The position numbers and the translations under genes are program-made. Positions 54,500 through 62,312 of a stretch of 64,000 nt of DNA are shown in pieces. The first letter of the stretch is position 1. The number at the start of each line of letters is the position of its first letter. Below the pieces are notes generated by a model, which did no database searches, was not told the origin of the DNA, and was given only the letters and a program-made list of their open reading frames with translations. The DNA lies in contig CALVVU010000004.1 in the NCBI GenBank assembly GCA_944363975.1, positions 174,118-238,117 of the forward strand. Reading direction: 5' to 3'. Source of the DNA: Candidatus Coprovivens excrementavium. Lineage in GTDB: Bacteria; Bacillota_I; Bacilli_A; RF39; UBA660.

Positions 54500-55134
54500 T
54501 ATTTGCTCCTCATAACAGCTATATAATTTAAATGTCGATTATCGATTAAATCTACAATAACTTCTTTCCCTAAATTATCTTTATCCATTGTAACTTTTTT
54601 TATTTTACCTATATATATTCCCTCAGCTATTTTTCCATACCCCGAAGTATAAACTAAAGTATCTTCTTTAATTTCAGAATACTTATCTAATAAAGTAACT
54701 TTACCCTGACTCAAATTACCATACAAATCACCAATCTTAACTGAGACATTATAATTACTCGTTAATAATTTAACATACGAAGTTTTATCCAATACTTTAT
54801 AAACTACTCCTATTAAACCATCACTATTGACAACCGCATCTCCCTCTTTAATCTTTTCATTACTACCAACATTAATAATTATTTCATCTAAAAAATTATA
54901 TAAATTTCTAACAATAACTCTTCCTATTACATAATCTCCATCTATTGTACTTAACTCTTGAATTTTTTTTAATTCATCTTTTAACATTATATTCTGTTTT
55001 TTTATTACTTCATTTGTTACAATTTCTTTATCATTAAATCTCAAATAACTAAGAAAATATCCCAAACCAAAAATAAAGAAAAAAAGTAAAAAGACAACAA
55101 TAATCTTAATTGAAATATCTCTTTTAAAACGCAC
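54499..55134 (-). CDS. mreC: Rod-shape-determining protein MreC
   Basis: 211 aa. One N-terminal TM (IIVVFLLFFFIFGLGYFLSY), a coiled-coil segment (NEVIKKQNIMLKDELKKIQ) and the double beta-barrel (VIGRVIVRNLYNFLDEIIIN, VVNSDGLIGVVYKV). The start is taken as GTG at 55134, which follows GGAGG at nine bases; the in-frame ATG further upstream would add a segment with no family match. Short compared with Bacillus MreC (about 290). MreB is missing upstream although radC is in place. Confidence 0.9.
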   Translation of the reverse strand: MRFKRDISIKIIVVFLLFFFIFGLGYFLSYLRFNDKEIVTNEVIKKQNIMLKDELKKIQELSTIDGDYVIGRVIVRNLYNFLDEIIINVGSNEKIKEGDAVVNSDGLIGVVYKVLDKTSYVKLLTSNYNVSVKIGDLYGNLSQGKVTLLDKYSEIKEDTLVYTSGYGKIAEGIYIGKIKKVTMDKDNLGKEVIVDLIDNRHLNYIAVMRSK

Positions 55135-55209
55135 TATTAAACACCTCCATCTCTTTTTATTTTGCCCAAATAAAATTCTTCTATAATAAAAAAACAATCC
55201 TAAGATTGC

Positions 55210-55894
55210 TTATTCAAAAATATCTTTGTTATTCTCCCTAAAACTATAATAAGATTCCTTTCCAACTATTATATGATCTAAAACAACAATTTCCATCATT
55301 TTACCTAATTTAACTAAATTATTAGTCATATAAATATCATCATAACTCGGATTAACCGAACCAGCTGGATGATTGTGCACCAAAATCATTCTTACAGCAT
55401 TATTCTTAACACCTTCTCTAAATATATCACGAGCCGTTATTAAACTATGATTAACAGTTCCCATAAATAAAATTTTTTTCATAATCAAATAATTTCTAGT
55501 ATCTAAATAAAGAACAAGAAATTTTTCTTGTAATTCATTTTCTAAATCCTTTTTAACCAAATAATATACATCATCACCTGTTTTAATTCTCTTAACTTCA
55601 CTATCCTTACTTAATACTCTTTTTCCTAACTCAATAGCGCTTAATATGGTAATTGCTTTTACTTCACCAATTCCTTTTATCCTACCTAAAGTCTTATAAT
55701 TAAGATTTTCTAAATCATACAAATCTATCTCTTTAAGTAACGAAATACTAAGTTCCTTAACTGAAACATTTTTCGTACCAGTTCTAAGCAAAATACTTAA
55801 CAACTCCTCATTACTTAAAGCTTTTACCCCATACTTTTTAAATCTTTCACGTGGTCTTTCAGCCTCAGGGAATTTCTCTTATTAAATAACTCAT
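55210..55894 (-). CDS. radC: RadC-like JAB-domain protein, read through a +1 frameshift site
   Basis: The ATG at 55894 overlaps the previous stop as ATGA, has GAGGAG upstream and starts MSYLIREIP, which matches the RadC N-terminus. At 55865-55870 the frame meets CCC-TGA. The rest (EAERPRERFKKYGVKALSN, then ELLSILLRTGTKNVS, a helix-hairpin-helix GRIKGIGEVKAITIL, and the JAB metal motif VHNHPAGSVNPSYDD) is in the +1 frame to the normal end. Read through a +1 shift, the product is about 228 aa, the usual RadC length. Without the shift only a TTG at 55803 could start the downstream part. RadC's true role is unsettled. Confidence 0.85.
55865..55870 (-). promoter_or_regulatory. CCC-TGA +1 frameshift site in radC
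   Basis: CCC followed by TGA in the zero frame of the radC start. A one-base forward slip of tRNA-Pro from CCC to CCT reads the expected RadC sequence immediately after. Site type is like the +1 sites with a slow stop codon in the A site (prfB, antizyme). It could also be a one-base mutation or sequence error. Confidence 0.5.
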
Positions 55895-56322
55895 AACATC
55901 TCCTCATACTTTGATAATACATCGCTATTAATCGTAACATAAGTTTCTGTACTACTAACTTTCAAAAGTTCTTCATTATCTTTTATCTCTTCAATAAAAG
56001 AATTACTAACATATATAGGCCTTAAATAATAATTTAAACCTATTTTATTATAATAATCTCCTAATTTATTTACCGCTTCTTTATCATACAAAATAGCTAC
56101 ATAAACACGAAAAATATCTTCATCCTTAACAACAATTCCATTATCTCTTTCAGCAACTCGTACCGCATTATCGTAACTAGTAAACGCTCCAACTTGAAAA
56201 GCATTTACCATTGTTTTATCAGTATCCTTCTCCTTAACAACTATATTATTAAATAAATAATAAGCGAATCCACCACCTAGCATTACCGCTATTAATATAA
56301 TAATTATACCTTTTTTCATCAT
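55891..56322 (-). CDS. SPOR-domain membrane protein, SpoIIB-like by position
   Basis: 143 aa: N-terminal TM (GIIIILIAVMLGGGFAYYLF) and a SPOR-like domain (FQVGAFTSYDNAVRVAERD, then FRVYVAILYDKEAVNKLGDY), which binds denuded septal glycans. In Bacillus spoIIB, a SPOR protein of septal thinning, precedes maf-radC-mreBCD, and this gene precedes radC. The usual maf gene is missing. The stop codon overlaps the radC start. Confidence 0.7.
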   Translation of the reverse strand: MMKKGIIIILIAVMLGGGFAYYLFNNIVVKEKDTDKTMVNAFQVGAFTSYDNAVRVAERDNGIVVKDEDIFRVYVAILYDKEAVNKLGDYYNKIGLNYYLRPIYVSNSFIEEIKDNEELLKVSSTETYVTINSDVLSKYEEML

Positions 56323-56416
56323 ATCACCATCATCAAAATAACATAATAAAAAATATAATTATGTCGAATTACCTCTCTAATAATTATTTTAAATTCTTAA
56401 TTTATAAATCCTTTTC

Positions 56417-56449
56417 AAAAAAAGAATTGACAATAAAGTCAATTCTTTT
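56417..56449 (-). terminator. Terminator after the rnc-smc-DUF1292 unit
   Basis: AAAGAATTGAC, loop, GTCAATTCTTT, then seven T residues on the minus strand. The 90 bases left of it, up to the SPOR gene, hold nothing else recognisable. Confidence 0.88.
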
Positions 56450-56720
56450 ATTTAACTCTTTTTATCTTTTTACCAGTAGTAATCATTTCTAAAATAAAAT
56501 CATCTATTAATTTCTTTTCTTTAGTTTTACTAACTTTTTCTATTTTAAAATTATCTTTATCTAAAATTAAACCAGCAAATAAACGTACACCAAGTTCATT
56601 GTCTGAAGGAAGATAATTAGTATATATTATATAATCATTTCCATCTTCTTCACTCATAGCTAAAACGGTATACCAAATTTTAATTCCAATATCATTTTCC
56701 ATTTGAAACTTTTTCTTCAT
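56448..56720 (-). CDS. DUF1292-like small protein
   Basis: 90 aa. IKIWYTVLAMSEEDGNDYIIYTN followed by GVRLFAGLILD resembles the DUF1292 core of the protein at 24016, though the N-terminus is replaced. A basic tail (TTGKKIKRVK) ends it. It follows smc by seven bases and closes the rnc-smc unit. Role unknown. Confidence 0.6.
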   Translation of the reverse strand: MKKKFQMENDIGIKIWYTVLAMSEEDGNDYIIYTNYLPSDNELGVRLFAGLILDKDNFKIEKVSKTKEKKLIDDFILEMITTGKKIKRVK

Positions 56721-56727
56721 ATATACA

Positions 56728-59667
56728 CTACCCTTCTAGTTTAACGCTTACAAGCTTAGAAACACCTGATTCTTGCATTGTTATACCATATAAAGCATCA
56801 GCATATTCCATTGTTCTCTTTTTATGCGTTATTATAATAAACTGACTGCGTTCCTTACAAGAAAGCAAATATTTACCGAACGCATCAACATTAACTTCAT
56901 CTAATGCCGCTTCTACCTCATCTAATATTACAAACGGAACCGGCTTAACATTAAGAATAGCAAATAATAAAGCTATTGCAGTCAAAGTTTTTTCTCCCCC
57001 AGATAATAAAGCTATTGAATTTAACTTTTTACCAGGAGGTAAAGCAGAAATCTCAATTCCTGTATTTAAAAGATCATCAGGATTTGTAAGTTCTAAAACT
57101 CCTTCTCCACCTTTAAATAACTTCTTAAAGACAATCTTAAATTCTTCCGAAATTTTATCAAAAGTTTCAATAAACTTAACTTTCATTAAATCATCCATTT
57201 CCGAAATAACATCTAATAAACTAGTTACTGAGCTTTCTAAATCATCCCTTTGTGTAGTTAAGAATGTATATCGTTCATTAAGTCTTTCATACTCCGCAAT
57301 ACTTCCTGTATTTACTTCGCCTAAAGATTTAATTTTAGCTTTCAAATTATTAACCGTAATTCGTGCTGTTTCTTCCTCAATATCTAATTCATATTCACTA
57401 CGAGCTCTTTCATATGTCAAATTGTAATTTTCGTTTAAACTAAGTAGTAAATTATCCAACTTAACATCCATTTTACCCATTTTTATTTCTTCTGTTTTAA
57501 GTTCGTTTTGTTTACTTGTAATTTGACTATTCATTTCACGATAAGTTCTTTCTAAATCAGCTATTTCTGTATTCAAATCAGACTTTTCCGTCTTAAGTTT
57601 CTCTAACCCTTTGCTTTCTTTATCTTTCATTGCTACTTTATCATAATATTGCTTAAGAAGATCATCTAATTCCTTATCTAATGAATTATTACTTTTATTT
57701 TGAGTACCAACTAACTCATTATTCTTAACTTTAAAATTACTTTCTAAGTCCTTCAAATGATTACTTTTAGCTTGAACAGTCTCTGTCATTAGAATAACTT
57801 CTCTTTGATTCTTCTCCAATTCATTAGCCTTACTATCCAAATTTTCATTAACTTCTTTTAAACTTTGTTCTAACTTATTAAGATTACTTTTCTTATTATC
57901 CAATTCTTTCTTTAAATTAGCTAATTCATACTTTTGATTAAGAACACCATTATTATTTTTAATAGTACCACCTGTAATAGCACCACCAGAATATTGGACT
58001 TCACCATCCAAAGTTACAATCTTATATTTATAATTAATTAACTTCCCAACCTTATTTAAAGTATCAATATTATCAACAACGATAACATTCCCAAGTTGAT
58101 TTAATACAACACCTCTAAACTTATCATCATATTTTATTAAAGAATCAGCTGTTCCAATATAGCCATCAAGATCTTTTATTTTAGCCATATCCTCATATAA
58201 GACATTTCTTGGTTTAATAATCGATATAGGAAAAAATGTTGCTCTTCCTAATTTATTTTCCTTTAAATAACTTATCGCTTCCTTAGCATTATTTTCATTA
58301 TCGACAACAACAACATTACTATTAGCACCCAAACTAGTTTCTATTGCCACAACATATTTCTCAGGAACGTTAATTAGTTTACCTAACACCCCACATATTC
58401 CTGACAATCTAATATTATTAATAATATTCTTAACACTATAAGGAAGTTTAGTATCATTGCTAATGTTTTCTTCCAAAATCTCAATCTTATTAGTAAGATT
58501 CAATATCTGACGACTCTCTTCATTTATTTTAGTAATTAAATTATTCTTTTTGATCTTATTCTCATCATTAATTTTTATCAATTCCATACTCTTTAACTGT
58601 TTAATTTCTAACTCTTTCTTTAAATCAGTTACTTCATCAGTAAATGTTGCAATACTATTAGACAAATTAAGTACTTCTTCTTTTAAGTTCAAAATACTTT
58701 CTTGCAACTTAGAAGCATCTACTTCATACTTTTGTCTCTCCATAGTAATTTGTTTTTTACTTTGTAAATCAGCTATTTCTTGAGTTAACTCAGTAATTAT
58801 TTTATTTTTCTCTTCTATCTGATTATCTAACTTCAAACTATTTAGTTTTAATTTTTCTACCTTAGAACTATCAGTCGTATTATTCAAAGTTATTTTTTCA
58901 ACTTCTTCATTTAATACTTGAACTCTACTCTTTACTTTAAGATATTCATCATTTATCTTTTCAATATCATTAGCAATTAAAGCAATCTCGATATTTTCCA
59001 ATTCACTCTTATAATCCAAATACTTATGAGCTTTTTCACTCTGTTCTTTTAAAGGAGTCAAAGTAGTTAATAATTCATCAATTAACAAATTAACGCGTGC
59101 TAAGTTTTCATTTGTTTTATCTAATTTTCGAAAAGATTCTTCTTTTCTTTTCTTATATTTTAAAACTCCAGCAGCTTCTTCAAAAATAATTCTTCTATCT
59201 TCTGGTTTACTATTAACAATATCAGCTACTGCACCTTGCGAAATAATATTAAATGACTCTTTACCAGCTCCGCTATCTAAAAACAAATTAGTAATATCCT
59301 TCAATCTGACTTTTGTATTATTTATATAATATTCATTTTCTCCAGATTTATAAACAACCCTTTTTATCTCCAATTCATTAAATTCACTATTTAAATAATG
59401 ATCACTATTATCAAAAACTAAAGAAACACTCGCTCTAGTTTGAGGCCCACGCGATTTTGAACCAGCAAAAATAACATCACTCATCGAAGAATCTCCACGT
59501 AAAGCCTTAACAGATTGTTCTCCTAAAACCCATTTAACAGCATCAACAATATTACTTTTCCCAGAACCATTAGGACCGACTATTCCTGTTATTCCACGAT
59601 TAATTTCTAAATCTATTTTATCAGCAAACGATTTAAAACCATTCGCTCTAATATTTTTTAAATACAT
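56728..59667 (-). CDS. smc: Chromosome condensation ATPase SMC, short-armed
   Basis: 979 aa. N-terminal head with Walker A GPNGSGKSNIVDAVKWVLG (31-49), coiled-coil arm (about 175-405), hinge (about 410-570, SGICGVLGKLINVPEKYVVA and FFPISIIKPRNV), return arm, then the C-terminal head with signature LLSGGEKTLTAIALLFAI and Walker B PFVILDEVEAALDEVN. Bacillus SMC is about 1,186 aa; here each arm is about 90 residues shorter, while heads and hinge are complete. Follows rnc as in many Firmicutes. Confidence 0.96.
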   Translation of the reverse strand: MYLKNIRANGFKSFADKIDLEINRGITGIVGPNGSGKSNIVDAVKWVLGEQSVKALRGDSSMSDVIFAGSKSRGPQTRASVSLVFDNSDHYLNSEFNELEIKRVVYKSGENEYYINNTKVRLKDITNLFLDSGAGKESFNIISQGAVADIVNSKPEDRRIIFEEAAGVLKYKKRKEESFRKLDKTNENLARVNLLIDELLTTLTPLKEQSEKAHKYLDYKSELENIEIALIANDIEKINDEYLKVKSRVQVLNEEVEKITLNNTTDSSKVEKLKLNSLKLDNQIEEKNKIITELTQEIADLQSKKQITMERQKYEVDASKLQESILNLKEEVLNLSNSIATFTDEVTDLKKELEIKQLKSMELIKINDENKIKKNNLITKINEESRQILNLTNKIEILEENISNDTKLPYSVKNIINNIRLSGICGVLGKLINVPEKYVVAIETSLGANSNVVVVDNENNAKEAISYLKENKLGRATFFPISIIKPRNVLYEDMAKIKDLDGYIGTADSLIKYDDKFRGVVLNQLGNVIVVDNIDTLNKVGKLINYKYKIVTLDGEVQYSGGAITGGTIKNNNGVLNQKYELANLKKELDNKKSNLNKLEQSLKEVNENLDSKANELEKNQREVILMTETVQAKSNHLKDLESNFKVKNNELVGTQNKSNNSLDKELDDLLKQYYDKVAMKDKESKGLEKLKTEKSDLNTEIADLERTYREMNSQITSKQNELKTEEIKMGKMDVKLDNLLLSLNENYNLTYERARSEYELDIEEETARITVNNLKAKIKSLGEVNTGSIAEYERLNERYTFLTTQRDDLESSVTSLLDVISEMDDLMKVKFIETFDKISEEFKIVFKKLFKGGEGVLELTNPDDLLNTGIEISALPPGKKLNSIALLSGGEKTLTAIALLFAILNVKPVPFVILDEVEAALDEVNVDAFGKYLLSCKERSQFIIITHKKRTMEYADALYGITMQESGVSKLVSVKLEG

Positions 59668-59675
59668 TATACCAC

Positions 59676-60326
59676 CTATAATCTAGCTTGTTTATTATAT
59701 GCATCTAAAGCTGCTTTTTGTTCAGCTTCTTTTTTTGATTTTCCAACTCCTCGTCCATATACGATATCATCTATTACAACCTCTACTGTAAATTCTTTGT
59801 CATGAGCTGGACCCTTTTCCCCAATCAAACGATACTCTAAAGATTTTTTAGTTGTTTGAACAAGTTCTTGTAGCCTACTCTTATAATCACCCAAAAAAAC
59901 ACTATGATTTTTTACACAAGGTATTACTACCTGATCAAACAACGATTTAGCTACTTCTAATCCTTGATCCAAATAGATACATCCCATTATACTTTCAAAA
60001 ATATCAGCCACTATTGTGTCATTAATATTATTTAATTGACCATGGCCAACTCTAATATAAGGTTTATATTCTAATAGTTCAGCATATTTACAACATGCAC
60101 TTTCACAAACATAAGAAGCTCTAGTCTTACTCATATCGCCTTCTGATAAATCCATATTATTATATAAGTAATCACTCATTAATATTTGTAAAACTGCATC
60201 TCCTAAAAATTCTAAACGTTCATAATTTTTCACATTATGCTCATTTGAATAAGAAGAATGTGTAAGAGCTTGCAACAATAATTCTTTATTTTTTATCTCT
60301 ATTCCAAATTTTTTTAAAAAGTCCAT
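59676..60326 (-). CDS. rnc: Ribonuclease III
   Basis: 216 aa double-strand RNase. Catalytic signature ERLEFLGDAVLQILMSDYL with the conserved Glu/Asp, ADIFESIMGCIYLDQG, then a C-terminal dsRNA-binding domain (YKSRLQELVQ, GVGKSKKEAEQKAALDAY). The ATG at 60326 follows GGTGATTAAA. It processes 30S rRNA precursor. First gene of rnc-smc-DUF1292. Confidence 0.97.
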   Translation of the reverse strand: MDFLKKFGIEIKNKELLLQALTHSSYSNEHNVKNYERLEFLGDAVLQILMSDYLYNNMDLSEGDMSKTRASYVCESACCKYAELLEYKPYIRVGHGQLNNINDTIVADIFESIMGCIYLDQGLEVAKSLFDQVVIPCVKNHSVFLGDYKSRLQELVQTTKKSLEYRLIGEKGPAHDKEFTVEVVIDDIVYGRGVGKSKKEAEQKAALDAYNKQARL

Positions 60327-60378
60327 TTTAATCACCAATCCAATTATATCAAAATATTACCATATTTACTAAACTTAT

Positions 60379-60407
60379 TTTACAAAATAACCTTTTTATA
60401 GTAAAAT
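60379..60407 (+). promoter_or_regulatory. Sigma-A-type promoter for the ZnuA-like gene
   Basis: TTTACA, 17-base spacer, TAAAAT on the plus strand, followed by AAAGGAGG and the ATG. Confidence 0.7.
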
Positions 60408-60439
60408 AATTAATAGATTATTATCCTAAAGGAGGATTT

Positions 60440-61309
60440 ATGAAAAAGAAAATAATTTTATTATTTATATTATGTATAATAACACTAACAATAACTACAG
60501 GATGTAATAACGATAAGCTAGAAGGTTCAAATATTACAACAACCATCTATCCAATAGAATACTTAGTAAATGTCTTATATGGAGACAAAAGTAACATCAA
60601 TAGCATCTATCCAAATGATACAGATGTCTCAAAATATGAACTTACCGAAAAACAATTAAACGATTATTCAAAATCAACTTCTTTATTTGTCTACAATGGC
60701 TTAAGTAACGAAAAAGAAATAGCCAAAACTTTAATTAATAAGAATAGCCGTCTTCAAATAATAGACGCCTCATATGGATTAAAATACAAATATGGAATTG
60801 AAGAACTATGGTTAAATCCAAATAACTACTTAATGCTTGCTAATACAATAAAAGATGATTTAAAAAATCTAAGTTCATCTAAATATAGTGCTGAACAAAT
60901 TGAAGAAAACTACAATAAATTAGAAGAAAGTTTAACAACTTTAGATGCTGAACTAAGAACTATAGCTAAAGCTGCAATAAAAAACAACAACGAAACTATT
61001 ATTATCGCTTATAATTCTTTTGGATTCCTAGAGAAATACGGTTTCAAAATTATCAATATAAGTAGTGAAAACAATATCACTAGTAATATTAAAAATAAAT
61101 TCAAAGATAAAACATATACTAAAATATTTGTTAATGATACCGATAATATATCAGATAGTATTAAAGACATCGTCGATAACTATGATGCTGAACTAATAGA
61201 AATTAATACAATGGCAACTTTAACCGATAAAGAAAGAAGTAATGGAGACAATTACTTAACTATTATGAATGACTTTATTACTAAGATTTCTGACGTTGTT
61301 TTAGAATAA
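60440..61309 (+). CDS. ZnuA-like metal-binding lipoprotein lacking the metal ligands
   Basis: 289 aa. Lipoprotein signal peptide with lipobox ITTGC, Cys22. The body follows the ZnuA/AdcA cluster A-I solute-binding fold: TTIYPIEYLVNVLYGD, YELTEKQLNDYSKS, ELWLNPNNYLMLANTI and AYNSFGFLEKYGF. The protein contains no histidine at all. The sites expected to hold zinc/manganese ligands read DTDVSKYE (for GADPHxYE), EELWLNP (for DPHxWLDP) and AYNSF (for HxAF). It cannot bind metal as its relatives do. No permease or ATPase genes are adjacent. Confidence 0.75.
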   Translation: MKKKIILLFILCIITLTITTGCNNDKLEGSNITTTIYPIEYLVNVLYGDKSNINSIYPNDTDVSKYELTEKQLNDYSKSTSLFVYNGLSNEKEIAKTLINKNSRLQIIDASYGLKYKYGIEELWLNPNNYLMLANTIKDDLKNLSSSKYSAEQIEENYNKLEESLTTLDAELRTIAKAAIKNNNETIIIAYNSFGFLEKYGFKIINISSENNITSNIKNKFKDKTYTKIFVNDTDNISDSIKDIVDNYDAELIEINTMATLTDKERSNGDNYLTIMNDFITKISDVVLE

Positions 61310-61313
61310 AAAT

Positions 61314-61348
61314 AAAGAAGATTTAGAAAAATACTAAATCTTCTTTTT
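61314..61348. terminator. Bidirectional terminator after the ZnuA-like gene
   Basis: AAGAAGATTTAG, loop, CTAAATCTTCTTTTT between convergent genes; T-run on the plus strand and T-rich tail on the minus strand. Confidence 0.88.
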
Positions 61349-61377
61349 ACTATTGCAAAATATTTGAAATAACTTTT

Positions 61378-62055
61378 TTAATTAGGTTTGATTTTACCTA
61401 AGATTCTATCAACAATACTTTTTTTCTTTTTGATATTATTTACAACTATCAAAAGACAACCCCCGCTTTGATGAACTTGATAATCTCTATCTCCATCATA
61501 CTCTGGATAATCATCTTCATAAATTCTATCAATTGCTTGATTTAAAAAAACATCATAATTAGTATTACTAATATCTTCGCCATTTTTATTCTTAATAAGA
61601 TAGCATCCGTTAACAATACTACTACTAAAAACTAAATTATTATCAGGATCTTCTAAAGATATTCTATAATCCAAAACAACAGGAATTAAATAATTAAGTT
61701 CACCTTTTTTATAAGCAATAATATCTCTCATATCGTCAATTCTAGATTCTACTTCACCACGACCATTTAAATTAGTAACAAAAGAATAAAATTGTACGAT
61801 TTGTTGACTTATTCCTTGAATAGACATATCTTTATAATCCATAAAATTAACAATATCACTGCACTTAACTATATCATCAGCATAACTAGTATTAGAAATA
61901 TCAATAAAATCATTATCGCCCTTACCATTATTTACAAAATGTATATAATACTGAACATATTTTTTATTTCCATTAATTCTTGCTAATTTTAAAAAATCTT
62001 TAACTTGAACGTGACAAATAACACTATCATCGTTTTTCTTAATCACAATCTTCAT
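61378..62055 (-). CDS. Hypothetical protein downstream of a CxxC micro-peptide
   Basis: 225 aa. No TM or signal. Begins KIVIKKNDDSVICHVQVKDFLKL; later a GDRDYQVHQSGGCLLIVVNN segment and a basic end (KKKKSIVDRILGKIKPN). Not recognised. AAAGGG precedes the ATG. It shares a leader with the 26-codon peptide gene upstream, 42 bases away, so the two are probably co-transcribed from 62263-62278. Confidence 0.45.
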   Translation of the reverse strand: MKIVIKKNDDSVICHVQVKDFLKLARINGNKKYVQYYIHFVNNGKGDNDFIDISNTSYADDIVKCSDIVNFMDYKDMSIQGISQQIVQFYSFVTNLNGRGEVESRIDDMRDIIAYKKGELNYLIPVVLDYRISLEDPDNNLVFSSSIVNGCYLIKNKNGEDISNTNYDVFLNQAIDRIYEDDYPEYDGDRDYQVHQSGGCLLIVVNNIKKKKSIVDRILGKIKPN

Positions 62056-62097
62056 AAAAACACCCTTTCTTACTTTTAATAAATCTTTATCCCCTTT

Positions 62098-62178
62098 TTA
62101 TATTATATTTAAGTACGACGAAGAGGAATCTCCATCATCATCATTTTCACATAATTCACATATAGCCGATGTTATCAT
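62098..62178 (-). CDS. 26-aa acidic CxxC micro-peptide
   Basis: Excellent ribosome site (AAAGGAGGGG, six bases before the ATG). Peptide: N-part MITSAICELCE with a CxxC pair, then a run of Asp/Gly, four Ser, and YLNII. No known family. The strong ribosome site, promoter-like upstream region and lack of other coding content support it as a real gene, perhaps a leader peptide, redox/metal micro-peptide or modified-peptide precursor. All of these are guesses. Confidence 0.55.
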   Translation of the reverse strand: MITSAICELCENDDDGDSSSSYLNII

Positions 62179-62262
62179 TGATTCCCCTCCTTTCAAGCTA
62201 TGACTAAACTACCACATAATAGACTAATTGTCCATTTCATCTAGAAAATTAGTTATCATTTA

Positions 62263-62278
62263 TGACAAATTCTGTCAA
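62263..62278 (-). promoter_or_regulatory. Operator-like inverted repeat over a -35 element
   Basis: On the minus strand TTGACA, an ideal -35 box, is part of TGACA-GAATT-TGTCA, a perfect five-base inverted repeat. A weak -10 (TAACTA) is 17 bases further on. It lies after the pflA terminator and before the CxxC peptide gene, so a repressor site is plausible. Confidence 0.4.
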
Positions 62279-62280
62279 AA

Positions 62281-62312
62281 AAAAGAAGATTTCAACTATT
62301 AAAATCTTCACT
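62281..62312 (-). terminator. Terminator after pflA
   Basis: GAAGATTT, loop, AAATCTTC, then seven T residues on the minus strand; it covers the last codons and the TGA stop of pflA. Confidence 0.88.

Noticed and set aside
55865..55894. TGA recoded as tryptophan (mycoplasma code) to explain the radC start
   Set aside because: Reading TGA as Trp gives a sequence with several further TGA codons and no RadC similarity, and TGA is the natural stop of pflA and the spoIIB-like gene; Trp residues use TGG.
62263..62277. TGACA-N5-TGTCA as a second terminator after pflA
   Set aside because: The stem is only five bases and no T-run follows on the minus strand; the true terminator is at 62281-62312, and the repeat overlaps a -35 box.
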